From Sulfurimonas sp. (GTDB lineage: Bacteria; Campylobacterota; Campylobacteria; Campylobacterales; Sulfurimonadaceae), in the NCBI GenBank assembly GCA_021648285.1, contig JAKITC010000009.1, positions 1 through 64,000 of the forward strand: a DNA stretch of 64,000 nt, in the 5' to 3' direction. The position numbers were made by a program, and so were the translations under genes. The notes under the pieces were generated by a model. The model was not told the DNA's origin. It saw nothing but the letters and a program-made list of their open reading frames with translations, and did not search any database. The stretch's first letter is position 1; every line of letters starts with the position of its first letter. This document shows positions 55,941 through 64,000 of this stretch, in pieces.

Positions 55941-57023
55941 ATGAGCATTAAAACAATTCATCACTTATCACATACCGACCTAGATGGCTATAGCTGCCAA
56001 CTTGTTATGAAATATACTCCATATAAACTACATAACTATAATGCTAACTACGGTGCAGAAGTAAAACAAAAACTAGATATGATTCTAGAAAATATTATTA
56101 AATCTGATAACAATAAGGCTACGATTTTAATAACAGATTTAAATCTAACTGCTGATGAATCAAGATGGTTAAACAATGAAGTAAACAAGCTAAATGAAAA
56201 TAAAAAAGATATAACAATTACACTCTTGGATCACCATGGAAGTGGTGAAGATAGTTCGAACAAGTATGGGTGGTATTATCTGGATACCGAGCGCTGTGCT
56301 ACAAAAATAACTTATGATTATGTAAAAGAACACTTTGAGTTTGATGAGCCGTCTTGGATGAATAAATTTGTTAATATAGTAAATGCTGTTGATTTATGGA
56401 AAATGGAAGATCATGATAACTTCGAGTATGGAAAAGTTTGTATGCGTCTTGTAACAGAAACCAGAGAGCTAAACAAAGTAATGTTTGCAGATGTAGACAA
56501 TAACTACAAAATATCTCTTTTACATGAAGCTACAAAATATATTGATCAACCGAGTGCACCCATAGTGTTAGATGAAAATATTCACAAGATAAAAAAAGAG
56601 TTCTTCAAAATAGATAAAGATGGTACCCTTGATAATTTAGCAACAAAATTCATTGTTGGGCTTTTAGGTGAAGCTAGAGATGAAAAAACAATATATTATA
56701 AAGGTTATAGAGGCTTTTTAAGTTATGGTATTGGAAATACTTCTATAGTAGGCAATGGCTTCCTGTTAGCATACCCAGAATACGACTTTATTGTAGATGT
56801 GAGTTATCGTGGAACGATGAGCTTAAGAGCTAACAATAAAGTAAGTGTTTCTCAAATATCCAAAGAGTGGGCAAATGGTGGTGGACATCCAAATGCAGCT
56901 GGTGGCCGTATTATAGGCTTTAAAGAACAATATCGTTATGACAAAGTTAAAACACAAATTCAAAGAATTATAGATGAGAAAGAGTCTCGTGCTGGTGATT
57001 TAGAGTATAAACAAGAGTCTTAA
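55941..57023 (+). CDS. DHH-family phosphoesterase
   Basis: About 360 residues. ATG at 55941 has AAGGA upstream; the earlier ATG at 55911 lies inside flhA and lacks a site. DHH motifs: SHTDLDGYSCQ near residue 10, LITDLNL, LDHHGSG and, near the C-terminus, the DHHA1-type GGGHPNAAGG. DHH proteins hydrolyse phosphodiester or pyrophosphate bonds (RecJ, NrnA, c-di-AMP phosphodiesterases). The substrate here is not evident. Fourteen bases after flhA, so probably cotranscribed. Confidence 0.85.
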   Translation: MSIKTIHHLSHTDLDGYSCQLVMKYTPYKLHNYNANYGAEVKQKLDMILENIIKSDNNKATILITDLNLTADESRWLNNEVNKLNENKKDITITLLDHHGSGEDSSNKYGWYYLDTERCATKITYDYVKEHFEFDEPSWMNKFVNIVNAVDLWKMEDHDNFEYGKVCMRLVTETRELNKVMFADVDNNYKISLLHEATKYIDQPSAPIVLDENIHKIKKEFFKIDKDGTLDNLATKFIVGLLGEARDEKTIYYKGYRGFLSYGIGNTSIVGNGFLLAYPEYDFIVDVSYRGTMSLRANNKVSVSQISKEWANGGGHPNAAGGRIIGFKEQYRYDKVKTQIQRIIDEKESRAGDLEYKQES

Positions 57024-57035
57024 AAAAGACTTTGT

Positions 57036-58433
57036 TTAATGATTTTTTGCAAAATACCTCTCAATACCATTAGCGAGACCTTTGGCCATTATTTTTGTAT
57101 ACTTAGTGTTTACCAGCCTTTTTGCCTCCATTGGATGGGAGATAAATCCTACTTCAACCAGTACTGACGGCATTTGAGCTCCAACCAAAACCCAAAAAGG
57201 TCCCTCTCTTACTCCCCCATCTTTTACAGCTTTATACTTTTTATTTAATGCACCAAGCATACCTCTTTGTAAATCAATTGCTAGTTTATTTGATGCCAAA
57301 ATATGGTGATGATTTAAAAGATTCAAGTAACTATTTTTTCCATATCTATTCATCTCACTCAAATCTGCTAAATTCTCTTTTGCCGCAACTCTTTTGGCTT
57401 TACTTGAACGAGATGGAGATAAAAAGTAGCACTCTATTCCATTAACCTTATGTGCATTTTTTTTATCAACAGCATTTGCGTGAATACTTATAAAGATATC
57501 TGCATTTTTCGCATTTGCATATTTTGTTCTTCTGCTTAACTTTACATATTTATCTTTGTCTCTAGTCATATAAACTCTGTATCCGCGAAATTTTAAAATC
57601 TTTTGCAACTCTTTGGCAACTTTTAAAGTAACTATTTTTTCTCTATATTTTCTATACCCAATTGCACCTGGATCTTTACCGCCATGACCGGCATCTATAA
57701 CTATAGTTTTATATCTATCAACTTTTTTTGAAGTGAATGTTTTTTGATATGTACTTACTTTTTTACCTGTTTTAATAGTAATTATTAACTCTTTTGAGGT
57801 CTTTTTAAAGTTAATTTTTATCTTTGAATTATTCTCAATAACTAATCTCAAAGTATCTGGTTTATATTGAGCTAATTTAATTCTATTAATACCCTCTCTT
57901 CTTAAATTTTGAGATTTTGTAAGCATTGAGGCATGTACATCAAAAACATATCTATATGTTTTCTTTTTAGAATCATAGAGAGTAAAATAATTTATCTGTT
58001 TATTACGGAGTTTTTTATCAAATTGTAGAACTAATTTAGAATCTTTCCATCTAACTGATTTTAATTTATGTGAAGATTTAACATGTATCTTTTTAGTTTT
58101 TTTACTTTTTTGATTTGGTTTTTTTAAAGAGATTGAAGATTTGTTATAACTTTTTTTTAGAGATATTTTTTTGAGTTCTTTAGAGTATTTTGAGATATCT
58201 ATATGAAGTTTATTCCCACTTTTTACTATACCTTCTAAAGCATTTTTTTTTAACCTATTGTCATTATCTACAATAGCACGAAGATATAGGTTTTTATAAT
58301 CATTGTATGCACGGAACTGATTGCTTTGTGTTCCACTCTTCATGAGATTATCAGCTCGTTTTAGAATTTTACTATCACTTAAAGCATGAAGAGATAGAGC
58401 GAAAATAAATAATAAAAATATTGAGCGAATCAT
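57036..58433 (-). CDS. N-acetylmuramoyl-L-alanine amidase (Amidase_3)
   Basis: 465 residues. Signal peptide (SIFLLFIFALSLHA), a Lys-rich linker, an AMIN-like domain (about 125-235) that targets the septum in AmiC, then a zinc amidase from about residue 240: IDAGHGGKDPGA, the ISIHANA His ligand, and VLVEVGFISHP. It cuts the peptide stem from MurNAc in the periplasm, needed for daughter-cell separation. Faces the DHH gene tail to tail. Confidence 0.92.
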   Translation of the reverse strand: MIRSIFLLFIFALSLHALSDSKILKRADNLMKSGTQSNQFRAYNDYKNLYLRAIVDNDNRLKKNALEGIVKSGNKLHIDISKYSKELKKISLKKSYNKSSISLKKPNQKSKKTKKIHVKSSHKLKSVRWKDSKLVLQFDKKLRNKQINYFTLYDSKKKTYRYVFDVHASMLTKSQNLRREGINRIKLAQYKPDTLRLVIENNSKIKINFKKTSKELIITIKTGKKVSTYQKTFTSKKVDRYKTIVIDAGHGGKDPGAIGYRKYREKIVTLKVAKELQKILKFRGYRVYMTRDKDKYVKLSRRTKYANAKNADIFISIHANAVDKKNAHKVNGIECYFLSPSRSSKAKRVAAKENLADLSEMNRYGKNSYLNLLNHHHILASNKLAIDLQRGMLGALNKKYKAVKDGGVREGPFWVLVGAQMPSVLVEVGFISHPMEAKRLVNTKYTKIMAKGLANGIERYFAKNH

Positions 58434-58440
58434 TAGCTAA

Positions 58441-59532
58441 TTATTCACCTTCTGTAAGCTTATCCATTAACTCTTTTACGGAAATAATCTCATTGAGTTT
58501 ATATCCATTTGTTCCTGAGAAGAATAGACCAGTTTTGGTATTACCCATAAAGGCATCACTAAGTCTATCAGCGATACAAAAGCCAACCTCTTTTGCTTCT
58601 TCACCACGGTTACAAGGTGCAACACAATTAGAGATACACTTAATTGCAGGACCTTCTCTTTTTTCTACCAACTCCGTAAGATTTGTTCTAACACCTTGAG
58701 CCGGATAACCAACTGGTGAACCCATCAATACGATATCTTCTTTTTTAGCATTTAAAAGTACATTTTTAAAGTTTTCATGTGCATCACACTCATGAGTACC
58801 AATAAATCTAGTACCCATCTGTACAGCGGCTGCGCCAAGTGAAAGCATTTCCTCTATATCATTTTTATCCCAAACTCCACCAGCAGCAATAACTGGAATA
58901 TTTCCCCAGTTTGCAGCTTCTTCAACAACCGGACCAACAATATTCTCTAGCTGATTTTCAGGCATTGAACACTGCTCATACGTAAAACCTTGATGCCCAC
59001 CACTTTTAGGGCCTTCAACAATTACTGCATCTGGAAGTCTATCATATCTTTTTTGCCAACGTTTACAGATAATTTTAAGAGCTTTTGGTGAAGATACAAT
59101 AGGGACAAGTGCAATATCAGGGAAACCCTCAGCAAATTCCGGCATATTAGTTGGAAGTCCAGCACCAGTAATTATAATATCAGCTCCAGATTTACAAGCA
59201 TCTGACACAACGCGACCATAATCATTCATTGCATATAAGATATTTACTGCAAGTGGTTTATTGCCACATATTTTTCTTGCATTTTTAATTATCTTATCTA
59301 AACCCTCTGGTGAATAAAAATTTGCTTCACTTAGTGGTCTGTCTGAAACCAGTTTTTTTGCGTGAGCTTTATCTTCATAGTAACCGGTACCAACTGCACT
59401 AATTACACCTAAACCACCTTCTTTTGAAACATTGCCAGCTAGTTGATCCCAACTAATACCAAGACCCATTCCACCTTGAACTATCGGCTTTTGTATTGTA
59501 TATTTACCGATTTTTAATGACTTAAAGCTCAT
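58441..59532 (-). CDS. Nitronate monooxygenase-like flavoprotein
   Basis: 363 residues. NAD(P)H-dependent flavin oxidoreductase of the 2-nitropropane dioxygenase family: PIVQGGMGLGIS at the N-terminus, EGPKSGGHQGFTYE (FMN phosphate and catalytic His region), IPVIAAGGVWD and GAAAVQMGTRFIGT. Class I enzymes detoxify propionate 3-nitronate; other members act in fatty acid synthesis (FabK). Starts with the ATG overlapping tyrS's stop by 1 base, so they form an operon. Confidence 0.87.
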   Translation of the reverse strand: MSFKSLKIGKYTIQKPIVQGGMGLGISWDQLAGNVSKEGGLGVISAVGTGYYEDKAHAKKLVSDRPLSEANFYSPEGLDKIIKNARKICGNKPLAVNILYAMNDYGRVVSDACKSGADIIITGAGLPTNMPEFAEGFPDIALVPIVSSPKALKIICKRWQKRYDRLPDAVIVEGPKSGGHQGFTYEQCSMPENQLENIVGPVVEEAANWGNIPVIAAGGVWDKNDIEEMLSLGAAAVQMGTRFIGTHECDAHENFKNVLLNAKKEDIVLMGSPVGYPAQGVRTNLTELVEKREGPAIKCISNCVAPCNRGEEAKEVGFCIADRLSDAFMGNTKTGLFFSGTNGYKLNEIISVKELMDKLTEGE

Positions 59533-60731
59533 TAGTTCACCTTTAACTTTGCAAATTTTCTTTTTCCTACTTGGAGTATATACTCCCCTCTTTGTAATTG
59601 TAACTGAATATCAGATATTTTTTCTTGATTTATTTTAACAGCACCCTGCTTAATATCTCTTCTTGCCTGAGAGGTTGATGGCTCAATATTACAATCTACC
59701 AATGCTTGCGCAATCCAAACTGAACCTCCACAGCTAAAAGTAGGCATTTCTGTTGGAACTTGATTTCTTGAATGAACTTTATCAAACTCATTTTTTGCAT
59801 CTTGTGCCAACTCGTCTGAATGAAATCTGGCTGTTATCTCTAAAGCTAAATCCTCTTTAACCTTTTTAGGGTGCAGGGAACCATCAGCTACACCATTTTT
59901 TAGTACTTCAATCTCATCTAATGTCGCTGTACTTAAAAGTTCATAGTATCTCCACATAAGATCATCGGAGATACTTAAAATTTTTCCAAACATGTCATTT
60001 GGTTCATCTGCTACACCAATATAGTTATTTAAAGACTTACTCATCTTAGCAACACCATCAAGACCCTCTAGAATAGGCATCATCAACACTGACTGCTCTT
60101 TTCCTATCTCATATGCACGCTGAAGATGACGACCCATTAAAAGATTGAATTTTTGGTCTGTTCCGCCTATCTCTACATCACTCTTGAGATGAACACTGTC
60201 ATAACCCTGAAGTAACGGGTAAATGAACTCACTAATAGAAATTGAAGTTCCACTTTTATATCTTTTATCAAAATCATCTCTCTCTAACATTCTTGCTACA
60301 TTATATGTAGTTGTTAAAGATAGCATACCAGAAGCACCAAGTGGATTAATCCACTCAGAATTAAAAACAACTTCTGTCTTGGATTCATCTAATATTTTAA
60401 ATACCTGTTCCTTATAGCTTTTTGCATTATCAATAATATCGGCTGCACTTAATGTTTTTCTAGTTGCACTTTTCCCTGTTGGATCACCAATCTGAGCCGT
60501 AAAATCACCAATAAGAAACTGTATTTTCGCACCATATTTTTGAAAAGTAGCCAGCTTATGTAAAAGAACAGTATGTCCAAGATGCAAATCAGGAGCAGTA
60601 GGATCAAAACCAGCTTTAACTGTATAAGTTTTGCCCTCATCAAAGTACGCTCTTAATAATTTTTCAATTCTTTGGCTGTCAATTACCTCAGCAGCACCTC
60701 TATTTATTTCTCTTAAAGCTTCTTCTAACAT
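59532..60731 (-). CDS. tyrS: Tyrosyl-tRNA synthetase
   Basis: 399 residues, class I synthetase of the bacterial TyrRS2 type. Motifs: HIGH variant DLHLGHT (48-54), GDFTAQIGDPTGKSATR, DQKFNLLMGR and KMSKS (about 229), with a C-terminal S4 RNA-binding domain (VDCNIEPSTSQARRDIKQGAVKIN). It charges tRNA-Tyr. It lies between a multi-hairpin element upstream and the oxidoreductase gene downstream. Confidence 0.97.
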   Translation of the reverse strand: MLEEALREINRGAAEVIDSQRIEKLLRAYFDEGKTYTVKAGFDPTAPDLHLGHTVLLHKLATFQKYGAKIQFLIGDFTAQIGDPTGKSATRKTLSAADIIDNAKSYKEQVFKILDESKTEVVFNSEWINPLGASGMLSLTTTYNVARMLERDDFDKRYKSGTSISISEFIYPLLQGYDSVHLKSDVEIGGTDQKFNLLMGRHLQRAYEIGKEQSVLMMPILEGLDGVAKMSKSLNNYIGVADEPNDMFGKILSISDDLMWRYYELLSTATLDEIEVLKNGVADGSLHPKKVKEDLALEITARFHSDELAQDAKNEFDKVHSRNQVPTEMPTFSCGGSVWIAQALVDCNIEPSTSQARRDIKQGAVKINQEKISDIQLQLQRGEYILQVGKRKFAKLKVN

Positions 60732-60790
60732 GTAACTCTCTTTTTATAAATATCTTTCAGAAATGCTAACACTTGACATTTCACACTATG

Positions 60791-60842
60791 AGTCGCCACA
60801 GCGGCGCCAGCGAAGTAAAAGGGACTTTGTTCCTTCTACGGA
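60791..60842. repeat. Intergenic multi-hairpin element, copy B
   Basis: In inverse orientation to copy A. It shares CCACAGCGG...GCGAAG with A (the loop of hairpin 2 and the spacer), while the stems are CGCC/GGCG (60793-60805) and AAGGGAC/GTTCCTT (60819-60835; the mismatches are G-U). Lies between RelA/SpoT and tyrS. Confidence 0.55.
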
Positions 60843-60846
60843 CTAA

Positions 60847-63000
60847 TCAACGATACGCATCATCTGTACGGATGAGTTGTATTACTTTTATTTTTTGCTC
60901 AATTTTAGCACGAAGTGAGTTAATATCTGCTTCTTTTGACTCAAATCCAAGCTCACAATACCTTGTAGATTCACTTCTGTTTTTTCCTAATTCAATTAGG
61001 TTTATATCAATTTTTAACTTTGCCAAAAAATTCAAAAATTCTGCTAATGTTCCAACACCGCTATGAAGTGAAACTATCATATTGTAGTTGTAAATATTCA
61101 GTTTTTCCCATTTAACAAAAACCATGGCCTCTTTTGCATCAAGTTTCTTCGCCGCACTTTTACACATTTTATGATGTACATGTGCTTTACCTTTTTCTAA
61201 AAAGGCCATTATTTCATCACCTGATTTTGGATGACAACAGTAATCAAAAACAACATCATTTACATTCAATGCGCTATATATCTCTAAGCCTCTAAAACCA
61301 TACCGCTTAAGCTTAAATCTGTGACGAGTAAGAAATCTTTTAAAACGATTATTTTGGCTTATTTCTAGTATATATTTATGGATAACATCACGAAAATGCT
61401 CTATGTCGGTAGGAATGGTGGAATTTTTTTCACAGCTGTAACTATCAAACCACTCTACTACCCTTGAATGATTTAAGTTCATTGCAGTCGCTACAATATT
61501 TACACTGGTTTTTGCATCTATTTCTCTAATCCTGGAATTACAATTATATCTCATATTTGATTTAGCTTTAGATGTTTTAACAGCATCTATCCAACTACAT
61601 CTAGTGATCTTTTTATCATCAACCGTTATTTTAACAATATCACCATTATGAAGCTCACTTAGCAGTGGGGCTTTAGTCTTATTAATAAGTGCTGTTTTTG
61701 CTTTGTCGCCTACATGTGTATGCACTGCATAAGCAAAATCAAGTACAACTGCGCCGCGAGGTAAAGTAAAAGCTTGCCCAGTAGGTGAGAAAACAGATAT
61801 GTCTTCACTATATAAATCGTTTTTTATCAGATCATAAAAATCTTCTACTGATTCATTTTGATAACCCAAATTATTTAACCAGTCTAGCTTAATGTTATTG
61901 TTTCCGCCACTTTTATATTTCCAGTGAGCAGCAACTCCAAGTTCGGCTGTATTATGCATGTCCCGAGTCCTTATTTGAACTTCAAAGATGGCAGTATTAT
62001 AAAAAACAGTAGTATGAAGAGTTTGATAGCCATTGTCTTTAGCAACTGCGATATAATCTTTAAACCTAGAAGAGAGCGGTTGAAAATGTAGATGAATAAG
62101 ACCTAAAATTTTGTAGCAAGCAACTGGATCATCCGTTAATATTCTAACTGCTAAAAGATCTAGAACCTCCTCTATGCCTACACCTTTTCTTTGCATTTTT
62201 AGATAAATAGAGTATCGGTGTTTTACGCGAGAAAGTATCTCAAAATCATCTTCACAAAATCCATTTTTAGATAAGAGCTTGTGAATTGACTCTTTAAACT
62301 CATCTAACTTCATCTCTATCGCATGGTAGTTAGTATCAAGATAGTTGTCTATATTGTGTTTTTCTTCTTTAAAAAGATATGAGAAACTCAAGTCTTCTAA
62401 TATATTTTTTAAAAAAGAGATTCCCAAACGGTGAGCAATTGGTGCATATACCACAAGTGTTTCTTCTGCAATTCGTTGTTGTTTGTATTCGGGCAGTGAT
62501 TCAAGTGTAAGCATATTATGAAGTCTGTCACAAAGCTTTACTACTAATACCCGAACATCTTCTATACTTGCTAAAAGCATCTTTCTAAAAGAGAGGGCAG
62601 AAACAACTAAACGTTCATTTGAACTAGAAGGAATCAATTCAGCATCTCTAATAGTATCAATCTTAGTAAGACCTTCTACCAAGTGTGCAACATCTGTGCC
62701 AAAAACACTTATTACCTCGTCAATACTTACATATGTATCTTCTACTACATCGTGCAAAAGTGCTGCAATAGCCATTGCTTCATCATCTGTTATGGATGCG
62801 ACAATACTTGCTACTAATATAGGGTGGATAATATATGGTTGTCCACTTTTTCTAAATTGATCTTCATGGGCTGCTTTAGAATAATCTAATGCCTTTTGCA
62901 GGGCGTCACTTTGAGGGATTTGTGAAAAAAGGTATGAAATAGCTGAGTCAACATCATGTAGATGTTTAACTTTTTCAATATCTACTTGACTCAAGCTCAA
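60847..63000 (-). CDS. rsh: Bifunctional (p)ppGpp synthetase/hydrolase, RelA/SpoT homologue
   Basis: 717 residues. The HD hydrolase domain has IIHPILVASI and ALLHDVVEDT (about 55-90); synthetase domain with RHRYSIYLKMQRKG and YQTLHTTVF (about 260-350); TGS domain (VFSPTGQAFTLPRGAVVLDFAYAVHT, about 395-440); C-terminal ACT (VSLHSGVGTLAEFL). Both catalytic halves look intact, typical of the single Rsh of Campylobacterota. It runs the stringent response. It starts 7 bases after the rpoZ stop. Confidence 0.95.
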   Translation of the reverse strand: MSLSQVDIEKVKHLHDVDSAISYLFSQIPQSDALQKALDYSKAAHEDQFRKSGQPYIIHPILVASIVASITDDEAMAIAALLHDVVEDTYVSIDEVISVFGTDVAHLVEGLTKIDTIRDAELIPSSSNERLVVSALSFRKMLLASIEDVRVLVVKLCDRLHNMLTLESLPEYKQQRIAEETLVVYAPIAHRLGISFLKNILEDLSFSYLFKEEKHNIDNYLDTNYHAIEMKLDEFKESIHKLLSKNGFCEDDFEILSRVKHRYSIYLKMQRKGVGIEEVLDLLAVRILTDDPVACYKILGLIHLHFQPLSSRFKDYIAVAKDNGYQTLHTTVFYNTAIFEVQIRTRDMHNTAELGVAAHWKYKSGGNNNIKLDWLNNLGYQNESVEDFYDLIKNDLYSEDISVFSPTGQAFTLPRGAVVLDFAYAVHTHVGDKAKTALINKTKAPLLSELHNGDIVKITVDDKKITRCSWIDAVKTSKAKSNMRYNCNSRIREIDAKTSVNIVATAMNLNHSRVVEWFDSYSCEKNSTIPTDIEHFRDVIHKYILEISQNNRFKRFLTRHRFKLKRYGFRGLEIYSALNVNDVVFDYCCHPKSGDEIMAFLEKGKAHVHHKMCKSAAKKLDAKEAMVFVKWEKLNIYNYNMIVSLHSGVGTLAEFLNFLAKLKIDINLIELGKNRSESTRYCELGFESKEADINSLRAKIEQKIKVIQLIRTDDAYR

Positions 63001-63006
63001 CTTGGC

Positions 63007-63225
63007 TTACTTTTCTATGTCAACAAAGCCTTTAATACGTACAAGGCCCTCAGCTATTTCCATTAAAGCTAAGTCTGCTGCTTTAATATTTTTTGCAACA
63101 CTTAGTTTGCTTATTGCACCATTCAAAAGTTCATCTGTTCTTTTTGATACAGCTATAGCTAACTGGTAGCGATCCATACTTGGGTTATTATCTAAAATTT
63201 TTGCTGTTAGTTCTTGTATTTTCAT
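63007..63225 (-). CDS. rpoZ: RNA polymerase omega subunit
   Basis: 72 residues, MKIQELTAKIL then DRYQLAIAVSKRTDELL, the omega signature helix. Omega stabilises beta prime and mediates part of the response to ppGpp, so its place directly before the RelA/SpoT gene is functionally coherent. Confidence 0.92.
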   Translation of the reverse strand: MKIQELTAKILDNNPSMDRYQLAIAVSKRTDELLNGAISKLSVAKNIKAADLALMEIAEGLVRIKGFVDIEK

Positions 63226-63249
63226 TTATTATCCTTAATTTTATTTCAT

Positions 63250-63332
63250 ACCCTCAAGAGGTACGCCGATCCTGCTACCTTCACTGACACCACTTTGGTG
63301 ACTAAAGCTTGCCTCATTAGAGGCAGAGTTTA
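63250..63332. repeat. Intergenic multi-hairpin element, copy C
   Basis: Hairpins CCTC/GAGG (63252-63261), CACCA/TGGTG (63288-63300) and GCCTC/GAGGC (63310-63323). Between and after the last two stand ACTAAAGCT and AGAGTTTA, matching copy A at the same positions. Lies between pyrH and rpoZ and ends directly before the pyrH stop codon. Confidence 0.6.
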
Positions 63333-63333
63333 A

Positions 63334-64000
<667 letters not shown>

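Overview
The window is AT-rich DNA (by eye about one third G+C) from a Campylobacterota bacterium, most like Sulfurimonas or a close relative. The grounds are gene content and order: rpsO next to an Rrf2 regulator and flhA (an order also known from Campylobacter), the block pyrH-rpoZ-RelA/SpoT-tyrS, a long MutS with a C-terminal HNH nuclease (the MutS7 type described from epsilonproteobacteria, giant viruses and octocoral mitochondria), and many NIT/PAS/GGDEF/EAL sensors. No tRNA, rRNA or CRISPR array was seen.

Bases 1-15300 are an accessory defence island directly downstream of the 3' end of hrpB. It carries a PLD-domain/SNF2 helicase, a DUF4391 protein, a type III restriction-modification pair (mod at 4787, res at 11366), a zinc-hook ABC ATPase with the catalytic triad of RloC/PrrC anticodon nucleases between mod and res, two PemK-like proteins flanking mod and the nuclease, a broken RhuM gene, a DUF3800 protein and several unrecognised small genes. 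A 28-base direct repeat (27 of 28 identical) flanks the whole block at 200 and 14771, and an IS remnant follows.

Bases 15300-27000 mix housekeeping and relics: a repeat-containing lipoprotein, dapE, a DksA-like zinc-finger protein and MutS7-HNH. Next comes a 1.2 kb scar holding an RHS pseudogene, two tiny membrane proteins and a second IS remnant. The scar is bracketed by two copies of the last 12 codons of the neighbouring NIT-PAS-GGDEF gene. A ppsA remnant lies beyond that gene.

Bases 27000-41000 hold two more c-di-GMP turnover genes, a transglutaminase-like protein, flgH, a YqeY protein, trpC, a TPR lipoprotein whose reading frame has no ordinary start codon, a YkgJ protein, a tRNA-type methyltransferase, kdsB, an ABC exporter and a response regulator.

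Bases 41050-52649 are one 13-gene chemotaxis operon on the minus strand: PAS protein, soluble double-headed MCP, triple CheW, CheB, HEAT-repeat protein, CheR, receiver, short CheZ-like protein, CheY, CheA, CheW, STAS-like protein and a ParA ATPase. The set looks self-sufficient: sensing, phosphorelay, adaptation, dephosphorylation and probably array positioning.

Bases 52800-64000 are core genes: rpsO, rrf2, flhA, a DHH phosphoesterase, a cell-wall amidase, a nitronate monooxygenase-like protein, tyrS, RelA/SpoT, rpoZ and pyrH (cut by the window end). Three copies of an intergenic multi-hairpin element, at 33586, 60791 and 63250, keep their spacer sequence while their stems change in a compensatory way.
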